Assembly (NCBI GenBank): GCA_023511795.1
Contig: JAIMAU010000002.1
Span: 248,001-312,000 of the forward strand
Length of the DNA stretch: 64,000 nt
Source: Armatimonadota bacterium
GTDB taxonomy: Bacteria; Armatimonadota; UBA5829; DTJY01
Direction: 5' to 3'
In this document: in pieces, positions 1 to 10,042 of the stretch
Layout: each line of letters starts with the position of its first letter
Position numbering within the stretch: the first letter of the stretch is position 1
Notes under the pieces: generated by a model
Database searches by the model: none
What the model was told of the DNA's origin: nothing
The model's input: the letters and a program-made list of their open reading frames with translations, nothing else
Program-made: the position numbers and the translations under genes

Positions 1-957
1 GTTTTCCTGAATTGAAGCAATTGCATGTTCCCTAGAATCTATTTCTTTTTGCACAAGGCTTATGAAGTTTTCCTTTGCTCGTTCAAGGGCTATTCGCGGC
101 AAAGCGCTGGTGTAGTAAATGTCTGCAACTCCGCTTACCGTCGGTCGCTGATGTTGATTAGCCGCTGTGTGTTGGACGCTTGGGAATGGATAAAAACCAA
201 TCGTATGCCCGGCGTTGTCAGTGATTATCACAGGAGAAAAATCGGCCCGCTTTACCCGGTCGAAAAATTCGGTGAATACATCTGGAAGCTGATTTACGTT
301 GTCATGGCTTCTGGCGGCGAGTTCACGTGCGGCAAAGGGACTTATCCCGGTAAACGTTTTCGAAAGCCAGGAGGCAATTTCTGTTTGGTCAGCTGTGCTT
401 GATGGGAAGGTATCGTTGAGCAGCTTGGCGAACTCATCTTTCGTGACGGACAGAGGATTGGTCTTGTTTTGTGGTGGAGGAGGTACGTATTGCCTGCCGG
501 GGAGTACCTCGCGATAGCGATTCTTTTGGTGCCCAATGGGCTTGATTACGCCAAGTATACGATAAGAATCATTTATTAGAACAATATTGCTATGTTTTCC
601 CATGATTTCAACAACCATTGTTAGTCGTTCGCCATCATAAGCTGTGAATTTAAGGCGGAGTATGCGGTCGAAATCCGCCTGTTCCGCTCCAACGAACCGT
701 GCGCCTTCGAGGCGCTTGCGAAGAAGCATGCAGAAATTCGGAGGTGTCTTGGGGTTTGGGCGTCTAACTGAAGTTAAGTGAATGCGTGGATGCTCGGCGT
801 TGGCAGAAATTAGCAGGCTATAGTTCGCTCCGCTACTCCTGATGACAATAACAATGTCAAGCGGTTCCGGCTGTCGAATCTCGGATATACGGCCGTTAGC
901 TAGATATCTATTTAATTCCGCCGCGACAGCGGCTAAAATTACGCTATCGAAATTCAC
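1..957 (-). CDS. rqcH: RqcH/NFACT-family ribosome quality control protein, N-terminal part (cut by window edge)
   Basis: The minus strand is open from a GTG at 957 to the window edge: 319 residues without a stop. The N-terminus reads NFDSVILAAVAAELN, the usual opening of the NFACT-N (fibronectin-binding protein A) fold. Later stretches such as GERLTMVVEIMGKHSNIVLI and VIKPIGHQKNRYREVLPG match the family. Family members bind 60S/50S subunits carrying stalled peptidyl-tRNA and add C-terminal alanine tails (RqcH). The C-terminal coiled coil and NFACT-R domain would lie outside the window. The GTG has no clear ribosome binding site but sits 10 bases after an extended -10 box, so a leaderless message is possible. 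It diverges from the GH42 gene across about 35 bases. Family is confident from several motifs; assignment to RqcH rather than another NFACT protein is inferred because this is a bacterium. Confidence 0.85.
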   Translation of the reverse strand, partial: MNFDSVILAAVAAELNRYLANGRISEIRQPEPLDIVIVIRSSGANYSLLISANAEHPRIHLTSVRRPNPKTPPNFCMLLRKRLEGARFVGAEQADFDRILRLKFTAYDGERLTMVVEIMGKHSNIVLINDSYRILGVIKPIGHQKNRYREVLPGRQYVPPPPQNKTNPLSVTKDEFAKLLNDTFPSSTADQTEIASWLSKTFTGISPFAARELAARSHDNVNQLPDVFTEFFDRVKRADFSPVIITDNAGHTIGFYPFPSVQHTAANQHQRPTVSGVADIYYTSALPRIALERAKENFISLVQKEIDSREHAIASIQEN

Positions 958-967
958 TTCAATATAA

Positions 968-976
968 ATTATATCA
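968..976 (-). promoter_or_regulatory. extended -10 box for rqcH
   Basis: Read on the minus strand this is TGATATAAT, a TGn extension followed by a perfect TATAAT. No -35 match lies at the usual distance. Only 10 bases separate the box from the GTG start at 957, so transcription would begin within a few bases of the start codon. Confidence 0.5.
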
Positions 977-994
977 TAACTCAGAGGGGTGAAA

Positions 995-3082
995 ATGTTT
1001 CCTTACGGAGCACAATATTATCGAACTCCCAACCCGCCTGAGAGCGAATGGGAAAAAGACTTTCGCGTAATGGCTGAGCACGGTTTCACGATTGCGAAGA
1101 TATGGGCGATGTGGAACTGGATGCATACGTCTGATGACACCTTTGATTTCTCACATTTCGACCGTCTTTTTGAGCTGGCTGAAAAGCATAACATCAAGCT
1201 TATCATCAATACTATTTTAGAGAATGCGCCGTATTGGCTAATTGAGCGTCATAGAGATGCACTTTACGTTGCTTCAGATGGCCAAGTATTTGAGCCTATT
1301 GCGCGGTCAAATACTCCAGGAGGCGGTTGGCCGGGTCTCTGCTTTGATAACGAGCCAGTGCGTGAGATGGCGGAAAAATTCCTCGTGGAAGTGGCTAAGC
1401 GGTACTTGGACCACCCAAACCTTTGGGGATATGACGTTTGGAACGAGGTATTTTTCGAACCTCTAAACCATCCTGGTTTTGAGGGGAGATTCTTTTGTTA
1501 TTGCAGCGGCACAAAGGCGCGTTTTATCGAATGGCTCAAGGCGCGCTATGGCACGGTTGAGGAGCTGAATAAGGTTTGGTACCGTCGTTACTCTGATTGG
1601 AGCCAAGTTTACCCACCTAGGTATTGGGGTTCATATCCTGATTGGCTTGACTGGCTTAAGTTCCGGTTGGAAAACCAACGAAACCTTATGCGCTGGCGCA
1701 TTAGGGTATTTCGCTCGGTTGACCAAAAACACCCGCTGACTAGCCATGGGATTGCTTATACTTTGCAGGGTATGCCTACTCATTTAACAAATGATTTCGA
1801 CATTGCGCCGGAGGTTGACCAGTGGGGGCTTTCTGCATTTCCTATGTGGGCAAATCTGCACTCGAGTGATTTTTTCCGAATGCTTGATTTGGTGCGTTCT
1901 GCCTCGGCGGCAAGTGGGAAGCAATTCTGGCAGAACGAACTTCAGGGCGGTCAGAGCGGAAATGGTCTTGCAAGGAGCCGAACCCCTAGGGCTGAAGACA
2001 CAACAATCTGGAACTGGACAGCTTTCATGTGTGGGGCAAAAGGACTAATGTATTGGCAGTGGCGGCCCGAGCTTCTTGGCCCTGAGTCGCCAGGTTTTGG
2101 CTTGTGCAGATTGGATGGAACGCCCAGCGACCGAACCGAAGCGGCGGCGTGGTTTGCAAGTTTCATGAACTCAGATGCTCGGCTCGCGGAAGCCAAGCCA
2201 ATTAAAGGTGAAGTAGCCATTCTCGTTCTGCCAGAATCGCAACTATTTTGCTTTGTTGCAGATGGCAAAACAGACCACTATGCGCATTCAGTCTTTGGAA
2301 TTTATCGGGCGCTTTGGAACGTAAACCTTCAAGTTGACTTTTGCACAATCGAGCATATGGGTGAATATCCGCTAGTCTTCTTGCCATTTCCACTGATGAT
2401 TGAAAAAGCTCATGCAGAGATGCTGAAGAAATACGTTGCCGAAGGTGGAGTTTTAGTCTCGGATGCGGCTCCAGGCCACTTTACCGACCATGGTTATACT
2501 TGCATGCGCATTCCTGGGATGGGCCTAGATGAAGTCTTTGGCGCGGTAGAAGATGAAATGGAGTATGTTCCGACTCTAATGCAGGGCGGAGCGGCTCCTC
2601 CATCCATTGTTTGGGACAGCATGAGGATCAACTGTTCGGTATATCAGGAGAAGCTCATTCCGACAACCGGAGAGGTTGTCGCCCGATACGAAGATGGAAC
2701 AGTGGCAGTTGTAGACAACTTGTTTGGCAAAGGAAAGGCTAGATTGATTGGCACATTCCCTGGGGCTACTTATTACCGTACTCTTGACCATGAGCCTGAA
2801 TTACTTATCCGTGATGCCCTTCGGTATGCAGGAGTAAGACCTTTAATTCAGCCTCTTGATACATTTGTCAAAGCGCGAATCCAGCGAGGTCCTTCGGGCG
2901 ATTTTCTTTGGGTGCTCAACACTAACTATCAAACCATTGACACCGAAATAACGCTCCTTCCGAGCCTTGGCGACTACTCGCATGCTGAGGACCTTATTAC
3001 TAGCGAAGTGCTTCCCATCCGCCGTGGCGTGCTTCGTATTAGGCTTGGCGCTCTCAAGGGCACTGTATTACGACTGGAGTAG
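995..3082 (+). CDS. GH42-type beta-galactosidase-like glycoside hydrolase
   Basis: A 695-residue protein with a (beta/alpha)8 catalytic domain of GH42 type. It opens with MFPYGAQYYRTPNP and EKDFRVMAEHGFT, typical of the first strand and helix. The acid/base candidate is Glu151 in GYDVWNEV and the nucleophile candidate is Glu315 in FWQNELQGG. After the barrel comes a flavodoxin-like segment (around residues 400-610: VAILVLPESQ, YVAEGGVLVSDAAPGH), matching the trimerisation domain of GH42 enzymes, then a small beta domain. There is no signal peptide, so it should act in the cytoplasm on imported oligosaccharides. I chose ATG 995 over the upstream GTG at 989 because the ribosome binding site AGAGGGG lies just before it. 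The exact substrate cannot be told from the sequence; beta-galactosides or alpha-arabinosides are the usual ones. Confidence 0.85.
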   Translation: MFPYGAQYYRTPNPPESEWEKDFRVMAEHGFTIAKIWAMWNWMHTSDDTFDFSHFDRLFELAEKHNIKLIINTILENAPYWLIERHRDALYVASDGQVFEPIARSNTPGGGWPGLCFDNEPVREMAEKFLVEVAKRYLDHPNLWGYDVWNEVFFEPLNHPGFEGRFFCYCSGTKARFIEWLKARYGTVEELNKVWYRRYSDWSQVYPPRYWGSYPDWLDWLKFRLENQRNLMRWRIRVFRSVDQKHPLTSHGIAYTLQGMPTHLTNDFDIAPEVDQWGLSAFPMWANLHSSDFFRMLDLVRSASAASGKQFWQNELQGGQSGNGLARSRTPRAEDTTIWNWTAFMCGAKGLMYWQWRPELLGPESPGFGLCRLDGTPSDRTEAAAWFASFMNSDARLAEAKPIKGEVAILVLPESQLFCFVADGKTDHYAHSVFGIYRALWNVNLQVDFCTIEHMGEYPLVFLPFPLMIEKAHAEMLKKYVAEGGVLVSDAAPGHFTDHGYTCMRIPGMGLDEVFGAVEDEMEYVPTLMQGGAAPPSIVWDSMRINCSVYQEKLIPTTGEVVARYEDGTVAVVDNLFGKGKARLIGTFPGATYYRTLDHEPELLIRDALRYAGVRPLIQPLDTFVKARIQRGPSGDFLWVLNTNYQTIDTEITLLPSLGDYSHAEDLITSEVLPIRRGVLRIRLGALKGTVLRLE

Positions 3083-3093
3083 GTATGATTTAT

Positions 3094-3122
3094 TTGACAC
3101 TTGGTGTTCTCCATGTTAGAAT
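3094..3122 (+). promoter_or_regulatory. sigma-70 promoter of the gmk-coaBC-metK-priA run
   Basis: TTGACA at 3094-3099, a 17-base spacer and TAGAAT at 3117-3122: a near-consensus promoter in the gap after the GH42 gene. Predicted transcription start is near 3129, ahead of both candidate gmk starts. Confidence 0.75.
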
Positions 3123-3182
3123 CTCTTACCAATTCAACATTCGGTAACGCCATTGGACCTCGAAGCTAGACTTAGAAAATTC

Positions 3183-3764
3183 ATGTCCCGGAAAGGAATA
3201 CTAATCGTACTTTCCGGCCCTTCAGGCGTAGGCAAGGACACCCTTCTCGAGCGACTTGAGCAAGTGTGTCCACACATCCAGCGGTGTGTCACATACACTA
3301 CTCGTGAGCCCAGGCAGGGCGAACGCCGGGGTTTGGATTATAATTTCGTTTCGGAGGAAGAGTTCCGCTCAATGATTGCTAGAGGAGAATTCCTCGAGTT
3401 CGCCCGTGTTCACGGTCATTTATATGGCACGCCACTCAAAGAGGTATTGGCAATTCGAGAAAAAGGCATTGACGTGGTCCTTAAAATTGACGTTCAAGGC
3501 GGCCTTACAGTTAAGCAAAAGGTCCCAGAAGCCATAATGATTTTTGTAGTTCCTCCGTCGCTAGAGGAACTTGAAAGGCGTCTACGTGCCAGATATACTG
3601 ATAAAGAATCGGACATCAAGCGGCGGTGCAAAGATGCACGTAAGGAATTAGAACAAATACCTCAATATGATTATTTGGTTATAAACGATCAAATTGAATC
3701 TGCAGTTGATAATCTTCGCGCCATAATATTGGCTGAGCGCGCAAGGATACGAGATGACGGGTGA
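3183..3764 (+). CDS. gmk: guanylate kinase
   Basis: Converts GMP (and dGMP) to GDP with ATP, an essential step of guanine nucleotide synthesis in the cytoplasm. The start MSRKGILIVLSGPSGVGKDT carries the P-loop GPSGVGKD. TTREPRQGERRGLDYNFVS is the GMP-binding segment and RRLRARYTD the lid region with its arginines. Length from ATG 3183 is 193 residues, close to the usual 190-210. An in-frame TTG at 3153 would add ten residues; neither start has a good ribosome binding site, and the ATG gives the normal N-terminus. The 3' end overlaps coaBC by 11 bases, so the two are translated from one message. In many bacteria rpoZ (omega subunit) sits between gmk and coaBC; here it does not. Confidence 0.95.
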   Translation: MSRKGILIVLSGPSGVGKDTLLERLEQVCPHIQRCVTYTTREPRQGERRGLDYNFVSEEEFRSMIARGEFLEFARVHGHLYGTPLKEVLAIREKGIDVVLKIDVQGGLTVKQKVPEAIMIFVVPPSLEELERRLRARYTDKESDIKRRCKDARKELEQIPQYDYLVINDQIESAVDNLRAIILAERARIRDDG

Positions 3765-4971
3765 AGCTTTAAAAGAAAAAAACGTAATCCTGGGGGTGAC
3801 AGGCAGCATAGCTGCCTTCAAAGCTGCGGAGATATGCAGTTTACTAATCCGCAAGGGTGCAACTGTGCATGTTGTAATGACAGAGCATGCCACAAAGTTC
3901 GTCGGACCGGTAACCTTCCGCGCGCTTACAGGAAATCAAGTTATCACTGGGCTTTGGGATGAGCCGCGGGAGTATGAAATCGCTCATATCTCGCTTCCAG
4001 ACAAGGCTGATGTTTTCCTCATTGCCCCTGCCACAGCAAACTTTATTGGAAAGGTTGCGGCTGGCATAGCGGATGATATGCTCACTACGATGGTAATGGC
4101 CACCAAGGCTCCTGTGGTCATTGCACCTGCGATGAACTATAAGATGTGGGAGAATCCCATCCTTCAATCGAATGTTGAAAGCCTAAAATCGCTAGGATAC
4201 CGCTTCGTAGGACCTGAAACTGGGCGCCTAGCGTGCGGCGTCGAGGCTGTGGGTCGCCTGGCGTCGCCAGAAGCAATTGTACAAGCAGTCGTTGAATGCA
4301 TTAGCGGTCCTCGCGATTTAGAAGGCGTCGGAATACTAGTGACTGCAGGGCCGACCGAGGAGCCGCTTGATCCAGTGCGATTCATCAGCAACCGGTCATC
4401 TGGCAAGATGGGGTATGCCATTGCTCAAGTAGCGGCCAATCGTGGGGCTAAAGTTACCCTAGTCTCTGGACCAACAACACTTCCGCAACCGGCGGGGGTG
4501 GAGTTGGTTTGCGTTAGAACAGCAGCTGAGATGCTGGAAGCAGTTTTAAGTCGACTATCCGATACGGACGTAATTATAGGGGCAGCAGCGGTTGCAGACT
4601 ATACACCAAAGTCGCCGGCGCCTGAAAAAATCAAGAAGGCAAACGAGGCTTTGGTGCTTGAACTTGAGCCCACCAAAGATATAATGTTCGAGGTAGGCAG
4701 GCGAAAGAATAACCGCATCCTCATTGGTTTTGCGGCAGAGACAGAAAATACGTTGGAGAACGCGCGGAAAAAACTAGCCCAAAAAAACCTCGACCTAATA
4801 GTAGCCAATGATGTGTCAAAGCCAGAGATTGGCTTCGGCTCGGATGTCAACGAGGTTACACTTATTGAACGAGATGGCACGACGCATGACCTGCCGAGGA
4901 TGTTAAAATCGGAGATTGCAGCTCGTATTCTCGACTGGGTCAAAGAGCATTTGAACGGAGGGCACAGTTGA
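3754..4971 (+). CDS. coaBC: bifunctional phosphopantothenoylcysteine decarboxylase / phosphopantothenate-cysteine ligase
   Basis: Carries out two consecutive steps of coenzyme A synthesis: joining cysteine to 4'-phosphopantothenate and decarboxylating the product to 4'-phosphopantetheine. The N-terminal half is an FMN-dependent flavoprotein ([36 protein letters not shown] with the PxMNxxMW signature, and an [16 protein letters not shown] substrate-clamp segment holding the catalytic Cys). The C-terminal half, from about residue 190, is the CTP-dependent ligase ([49 protein letters not shown]). Length is 405 residues, the normal size for the fused enzyme. It overlaps gmk upstream and metK downstream by a few bases, which implies translational coupling. 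Confidence 0.96.
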   Translation: MTGEALKEKNVILGVTGSIAAFKAAEICSLLIRKGATVHVVMTEHATKFVGPVTFRALTGNQVITGLWDEPREYEIAHISLPDKADVFLIAPATANFIGKVAAGIADDMLTTMVMATKAPVVIAPAMNYKMWENPILQSNVESLKSLGYRFVGPETGRLACGVEAVGRLASPEAIVQAVVECISGPRDLEGVGILVTAGPTEEPLDPVRFISNRSSGKMGYAIAQVAANRGAKVTLVSGPTTLPQPAGVELVCVRTAAEMLEAVLSRLSDTDVIIGAAAVADYTPKSPAPEKIKKANEALVLELEPTKDIMFEVGRRKNNRILIGFAAETENTLENARKKLAQKNLDLIVANDVSKPEIGFGSDVNEVTLIERDGTTHDLPRMLKSEIAARILDWVKEHLNGGHS

Positions 4972-6116
4972 AAAAAGGCAGATATACTTTCACATCAGAA
5001 TCAGTTGCCGAAGGACATCCCGACAAGTTAGCAGACCAGATATCAGATTCTATCCTCGATGCAATTCTTGAGGGTGATGAGAATGGCAGGGTAGCCTGCG
5101 AGACTCTCGTTACCACGGGTCTATGCATAGTTGCCGGAGAGATTTCTACCTCGACCTATGTAGAGATTCCCGCGATTGTCCGGCATACAATCGAGGAAGT
5201 TGGCTATACGCGGGCGAAATACGGCTTTGACTACGAAAATGTTGGTGTCCTTACGGCAATACAAGAGCAGTCTTGCGATATTGCAAAAGGCGTAGATATT
5301 GGTGGTGCGGGCGACCAAGGAATGATGTTTGGCTTTGCTTGCACGGAGACACCAGAGCTTATGCCAATGCCGATAATGCTAGCTCACAAACTTGTTCGCC
5401 AACTAGCAACTGTCAGAAGGAATGGTGTGCTAGATTATCTGCGTCCGGATGGCAAAAGCCAGGTTACTGTAGAGTACGAAGGCTATAATCCTATTAGAAT
5501 TGACAAGGTTTTAATTGCAGCTCAGCATAAGGAAAACATACCTCAAGCCACAATTTTTAGCGATATTGTTGAGCAAGTCATAAAACCAGTGCTCCCGCCT
5601 GAAATGCTCGATAAAAATACCAAGTATTTGGTTAACCCCACGGGAAGCTTTTCCATCGGCGGGCCGAGAGCAGATACCGGCCTGACAGGACGCAAGATTA
5701 TTGTAGATACTTATGGAGGTATGGCTAGGCATGGCGGCGGTTGTTTCAGTGGAAAAGACCCGACAAAAGTTGATCGCTCTGCAGCTTATATGATGCGTTA
5801 TATCGCAAAAAATATTGTTGCTGGAGGTTTGGCAGATCGATGCGAGCTCCAGGTAGCCTATGCCATCGGCGAAAAGGAACCACTTTCAGTCTTAGTTGAG
5901 ACTTTTGGCACCGGCAAAATCCCCGATTCCGAGATTTGCAAGTTGGTAACAAAAAATTTCGATCTTACACCTGGCGGTATTATTAAGAAGCTGAACTTAC
6001 GCCGTCCCATTTATAGACAGACAGCGGTTTATGGCCATTTTGGCAGGACAGATTTGGGAGTGCCTTGGGAGGACACCGATATGGCCGAAACCCTGCGCAA
6101 AGAAGCGGGATTATAG
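4968..6116 (+). CDS. metK: S-adenosylmethionine synthetase
   Basis: Makes S-adenosylmethionine from ATP and methionine. Visible signatures are [20 protein letters not shown] at the N-terminus, [13 protein letters not shown] (the GAGDQG ATP-binding motif) and the [19 protein letters not shown] loop with its glycine-rich and lysine residues. The length of 382 residues matches the family. The start is TTG at 4968, which overlaps the coaBC stop codon by four bases and has an ACGGAGGG ribosome binding site just upstream. Because the start is inside coaBC there is no room for a SAM riboswitch directly before it, so any control must act on the upstream promoter. Confidence 0.96.
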   Translation: MKKGRYTFTSESVAEGHPDKLADQISDSILDAILEGDENGRVACETLVTTGLCIVAGEISTSTYVEIPAIVRHTIEEVGYTRAKYGFDYENVGVLTAIQEQSCDIAKGVDIGGAGDQGMMFGFACTETPELMPMPIMLAHKLVRQLATVRRNGVLDYLRPDGKSQVTVEYEGYNPIRIDKVLIAAQHKENIPQATIFSDIVEQVIKPVLPPEMLDKNTKYLVNPTGSFSIGGPRADTGLTGRKIIVDTYGGMARHGGGCFSGKDPTKVDRSAAYMMRYIAKNIVAGGLADRCELQVAYAIGEKEPLSVLVETFGTGKIPDSEICKLVTKNFDLTPGGIIKKLNLRRPIYRQTAVYGHFGRTDLGVPWEDTDMAETLRKEAGL

Positions 6117-8531
6117 GTGTATGCAAACGTCATAGTAGATTCTCCTGGTTTAAGAAAGGCTTTTACGTACGGCGTTCCTCCCGAGCTGGGGAACGCCGTA
6201 CGCGCAGGAGTTTGTGTTGCTATTCCGTTCGCAGGCCGAGAGCATATTGGATATGTTCTCTCTCTTACAGAAAATGCCCCGACTGATATCACGGAGGTTA
6301 AGGATATCCTTTCTGTTATTCCAAATGCTTGTTCGCTGACCCCTTCGCTTCTTAATATTATTTCGTGGATGGCTGACCACTATATCGCTCCTCTCCAGCA
6401 AGCCATGCGCGCCGTTGTTCCGGAGGCGATGAGTGGGGCAATAACAACAACTATTAGGCTTATTGATGCCTCAAAAGCTTCGTTTTTATCCCAAAAACAA
6501 CTTAAGATAGTTGCGATGCTCGAATCAATGGGCGGTGAGGCAGAATATGAGATTCTAAAGGCAAAAGTGCGGCTCGACGGTTTTGCTACCTCGCTAAGGC
6601 AGTTGAGGGACCGAGGCGCCATTGAAATTCTTCGGACTCTCGATCTCCCAAAAGCCAAGCCCCGAATAGTACGCGCCGTCAAGTCAGCTAGAGAGGCTAA
6701 TCCGGATGTCCTTCAGCGTGCTCCAAAGCAGGCTGAGATTCTCCGAGAACTTGCAGAAGCGGGCGGCATTGTGCGCCAAGCTGAGTTGATAAACCGAGTT
6801 AAAAGTACAACATCGCCAATCAATTCGCTTGTCAAGAAGGGGCTAGTTGAGAAAGTTGACATTTGCATACGCCGGAAACCTTTTGAGGCTGTCCGCGGGT
6901 CTCGAAAGCCAGATTTAACATTAACAGCTGACCAGCAAGCCGCGCTAGAAGTAATCGTTTCGGGGTTAGAGTCAAGTAGCCCACAGACGACATTACTTTA
7001 TGGCGTCACTGCCAGTGGAAAAACTGAGATATACCTCCAAAGTATTCAAAAAGCACTTGGACAGGGCAAGACGGCAATTGTCCTCATGCCTGAGATAGCT
7101 CTTACAGCCCATCTTCTAGAAGTATACAGGGCAAGGTTTGGCGAAGAGGTTGCCATTCTTCATAGCCATTTATCAGTTGGAGAGCGCTATGATGAGTGGC
7201 GAAGAATTGAAAGTGGAGAGGCCAAAGTTGTACTTGGCGCACGTTCGGCAATTTTTGCGCCTGTAAGTAATTTGGGTTTAATAGTTGTTGACGAAGAACA
7301 CGAACCATCATACAAGCAAGAGCGTGAGCCCAGATATAATGCCCGAACAATTGCAGAGGAATTGGCAAGAGAAGCATCGGCGTCAGTGGTGCTGGGAAGT
7401 GCGACGCCTGCAGTTGAGACATTTTACCGCGCAAAGTCTGGCGAGATTGGTCTTGCAGTTTTAGCAAACCGTGTTGACGAACGGCCACTTCCGAAAGTGG
7501 AGATTGTTGACCAACGCGTTGAATTTGCGCATGGACGGCTGCAGATATTTAGTAATCGACTTCGGGAGGCAATTGAGAGTCGCCTAGGGAAGCGTGAGCA
7601 AATCATACTTTTCGTCAATCGGCGGGGTTATGCATCATTTATCCTTTGCAGGTCATGTGGATATACTCCCTCATGTCCAAACTGTGCTGTTTCGTTTACT
7701 TACCATATCGGCCCACGGATTCTCCGTTGCCATCATTGCAATGCTTGCCAGCCCGCGCCTACGATATGCCCAAATTGTGGCGGGCCGCATATTCGGCAGT
7801 TTGGGATAGGCACAGAGCGAGTTGAGGAAGAAGCCAGGCGTATTTTCACCAACGCATCGGTAATAAGGATGGATAGGGATACAACAAGCTCTAAGGGTGT
7901 ACATTTCCGACTACTGGATGCGTTTAGTAAGGGCGAAGCCGATATCCTAGTAGGCACCCAAATGGTAGCGAAAGGACTTGATTTTCCAAACGTTACGCTG
8001 GTTGGAGTGGTAAGCGCAGATACAGCTCTTCATCTTCCGGATTTTCGCTCCGCCGAGCGTACATTCCAGCTTTTAACTCAAGTGAGCGGGCGGGCAGGCA
8101 GGGGTGAAGTCCCCGGCGAGGTAATAATTCAGTCATTCTCTCCAGAGCACTATGCGATTAGAGCTGCCTCGGCTCAAGATTACATAAGGTTTTACGAACA
8201 GGAGATTGAAAATAGGCGTGAATTGAGCTACCCACCTTTCTCAAGGCTGATAAATGTTATTTCTACAGACCCTATCGAAGAAGCCGCGGAAAACCGCATC
8301 AGACGGTTTATGGATGAGATTGCCTCCGAGCTTCCATCCGGTATGGTAGATATTCTGGGTCCTGCGCCGGCTCCTCTTGCCAAACTAAAAGGTCAATATC
8401 GCTGGCACATGGTTATCCGATACCGTGGCGAAGTTGCCATGCAGGAGATAATCAACAGTGTATGCAATAGGCTTCCTGATATGGTTGCAAACAACATTAT
8501 TCTCGACGTTGATCCAATTACAATGTTATAA
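6117..8531 (+). CDS. priA: primosomal protein N' (replication restart helicase PriA)
   Basis: A 3'-5' DNA helicase that reloads the replisome at collapsed forks. The N-terminal DNA-binding domain spans about residues 1-110, followed by a winged helix. The helicase core has Walker A GVTASGKTE (Lys302), the DEEH box at about residue 392, and motifs such as GSATPAVET and GTQMVAKGLDFPNV. Between the helicase lobes lies the zinc-binding region with paired cysteines (CRSCGYTPSCPNC, CHHC, CPNCGG), eight or more in all. QVSGRAGRG is motif VI. Length is 804 residues. The GTG start follows the metK stop directly with no spacer, so it is read from the same message. Confidence 0.95.
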   Translation: MYANVIVDSPGLRKAFTYGVPPELGNAVRAGVCVAIPFAGREHIGYVLSLTENAPTDITEVKDILSVIPNACSLTPSLLNIISWMADHYIAPLQQAMRAVVPEAMSGAITTTIRLIDASKASFLSQKQLKIVAMLESMGGEAEYEILKAKVRLDGFATSLRQLRDRGAIEILRTLDLPKAKPRIVRAVKSAREANPDVLQRAPKQAEILRELAEAGGIVRQAELINRVKSTTSPINSLVKKGLVEKVDICIRRKPFEAVRGSRKPDLTLTADQQAALEVIVSGLESSSPQTTLLYGVTASGKTEIYLQSIQKALGQGKTAIVLMPEIALTAHLLEVYRARFGEEVAILHSHLSVGERYDEWRRIESGEAKVVLGARSAIFAPVSNLGLIVVDEEHEPSYKQEREPRYNARTIAEELAREASASVVLGSATPAVETFYRAKSGEIGLAVLANRVDERPLPKVEIVDQRVEFAHGRLQIFSNRLREAIESRLGKREQIILFVNRRGYASFILCRSCGYTPSCPNCAVSFTYHIGPRILRCHHCNACQPAPTICPNCGGPHIRQFGIGTERVEEEARRIFTNASVIRMDRDTTSSKGVHFRLLDAFSKGEADILVGTQMVAKGLDFPNVTLVGVVSADTALHLPDFRSAERTFQLLTQVSGRAGRGEVPGEVIIQSFSPEHYAIRAASAQDYIRFYEQEIENRRELSYPPFSRLINVISTDPIEEAAENRIRRFMDEIASELPSGMVDILGPAPAPLAKLKGQYRWHMVIRYRGEVAMQEIINSVCNRLPDMVANNIILDVDPITML

Positions 8532-8603
8532 TAAAGCTTTGAATTGGGAAAAGCCGTGTTGGAGTATGATGGCATTAAAGTGCTTTAATTAAGAGGTAGT
8601 GAA

Positions 8604-9095
8604 ATGGCTGTGCGCGATGTGGTTACCTATCCGGATTCTGTTCTCAGACAGCAGGCTAAAGCCGTAACCAAAGTAGATACGAACACGAAGAAGCTGATAC
8701 ACGATATGATTGACACCATGCACGAGGCAAATGGTGTGGGATTTGCCGCAAATCAGATTGGAATCCTGCAGAAAGTTATTGTGTTTGATGATGGAACGGG
8801 GCCAAAGGTTCTTATCAATCCCAAAATCGTGCATGCCAGCGGTGAGCAAATTGGTATTGAAGGATGCCTCAGCGTGCCAGGCCTGCAAGGTGAGGTGCGC
8901 CGCGCAAATGAAATTGAGGTTAGGGGTTTAGATGAAAGAGGAAAGCCCGTGAAAATCAAAGCCGAGGGATTAACTGCCCGCATTATCCAGCATGAGCTAG
9001 ACCATCTAAATGGTGTGCTGTTTATTGATAGAGCTGAGCCAAATTCGCTGCATTATGTCACAGCCACAGAGGAAGAGGAAGCGATAGAGGCATAA
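8604..9095 (+). CDS. def: peptide deformylase
   Basis: Removes the formyl group from the N-terminal methionine of new proteins. All three family motifs are present: GVGFAANQIG (motif 1, here Asn replaces the usual Pro), EGCLSVPG with metal ligand Cys88 (motif 2) and HELDHLNG with His130, catalytic Glu131 and His134 (motif 3). Length is 163 residues. An AGAGGTAG ribosome binding site precedes ATG 8604. The gene is followed after five bases by fmt, the enzyme that adds the formyl group, a very common pairing. Confidence 0.95.
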   Translation: MAVRDVVTYPDSVLRQQAKAVTKVDTNTKKLIHDMIDTMHEANGVGFAANQIGILQKVIVFDDGTGPKVLINPKIVHASGEQIGIEGCLSVPGLQGEVRRANEIEVRGLDERGKPVKIKAEGLTARIIQHELDHLNGVLFIDRAEPNSLHYVTATEEEEAIEA

Positions 9096-9100
9096 AAAAG

Positions 9101-10042
9101 ATGCGCATCCTTTTCATGGGCACATCAAAATTTGCAGTGCCGACACTCCAAGCCCTTCTCAACTCCCGGCATGAGGTTATCGGAGTCGTTACTCAGCCAG
9201 ACCGACCCAAGGGACGCGGTAGGGAAGTGAGTATGTCTCCGGTAAAAGAAGTAGCGTTGGAAGCTGGTGTGCCTATCTACCAGCCTGAGAAAGTTCGGGA
9301 TGAGAACTTTATCAAACTTGTCGAGGAACTATCTCCCGACGTCATAGTCGTCGCCGCATTTGGACAGATACTACCGCAAAAGCTTCTCGACATACCAAAA
9401 TACGGTAGCATAAATGTTCATGCTTCGCTTTTGCCGAAATATAGGGGAGCTGCGCCGGTGCACCATGCATTGTTTGAAGGGGAGACAAAAACTGGGGTCA
9501 CAACTATGTTAATGGATGCAGGCTTGGATACTGGGCCGATTCTTCTTCAGCGGGAAGTTGAGATACTTCCCGAGGACAATGAGGGTACGCTTGAAGAGCG
9601 GCTTGCTAATATTGGCGCAGAGCTTTTAATTAAGACTCTTGATGGCCTTGAGCAGGGTAGAATTCAACCGAAGCCGCAGGATCATTCGTTGGCTACCCAT
9701 GCTCCCTCGGTCAAGAAAGAGGACTGTGAAATTCAATGGGCTCAGCCAGCGGATAAAATTGTAAATAGGATAAGAGGGTGCACGCCACGTCCCGGAGCAT
9801 ATACTTATTTTGAGGGCTCACCGCTTAAAATTTGGCTATGCCGCCGATTAGATAGGGATATGGAGGCTAGTCCGGGTGAGATTATAGAAGTTTCAAAGGA
9901 GGGAATTGTGGTTGGAACGGGAGATGGCGCGGTTCTTTTAGTGGAGGTGCAGCCGGAGAATCGCAGACGAATGACAGCTGCAGAATTTGCGCGAGGCAGA
10001 CATATAACCGCAGGCATGCGGTTCGATAGTTGCTCTTCTTGA
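9101..10042 (+). CDS. fmt: methionyl-tRNA formyltransferase
   Basis: Formylates the methionine on initiator tRNA using 10-formyltetrahydrofolate. It starts MRILFMGTSKFAVPTLQALL, with the Rossmann-like transferase domain through about residue 200. The catalytic segment is SINVHASLLPKYRGAAPVHH (Asn, His and the SLLPKYRG signature) followed by LDTGPILLQ with its aspartate. The C-terminal OB-like tRNA-binding domain begins near residue 205 (VNRIRGCTPRPGAYT). Length of 313 residues is typical. It is coupled to def. Confidence 0.95.
   Translation: MRILFMGTSKFAVPTLQALLNSRHEVIGVVTQPDRPKGRGREVSMSPVKEVALEAGVPIYQPEKVRDENFIKLVEELSPDVIVVAAFGQILPQKLLDIPKYGSINVHASLLPKYRGAAPVHHALFEGETKTGVTTMLMDAGLDTGPILLQREVEILPEDNEGTLEERLANIGAELLIKTLDGLEQGRIQPKPQDHSLATHAPSVKKEDCEIQWAQPADKIVNRIRGCTPRPGAYTYFEGSPLKIWLCRRLDRDMEASPGEIIEVSKEGIVVGTGDGAVLLVEVQPENRRRMTAAEFARGRHITAGMRFDSCSS

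Noticed and set aside
25-517. Plus-strand open frames of 125 and 72 codons at the window start
   Set aside because: They lie antisense to the truncated rqcH, whose frame has a clear family match over 319 residues.
4955-4967. SAM riboswitch before metK
   Set aside because: metK starts inside coaBC with an ordinary ribosome binding site; there is no leader that could hold one.
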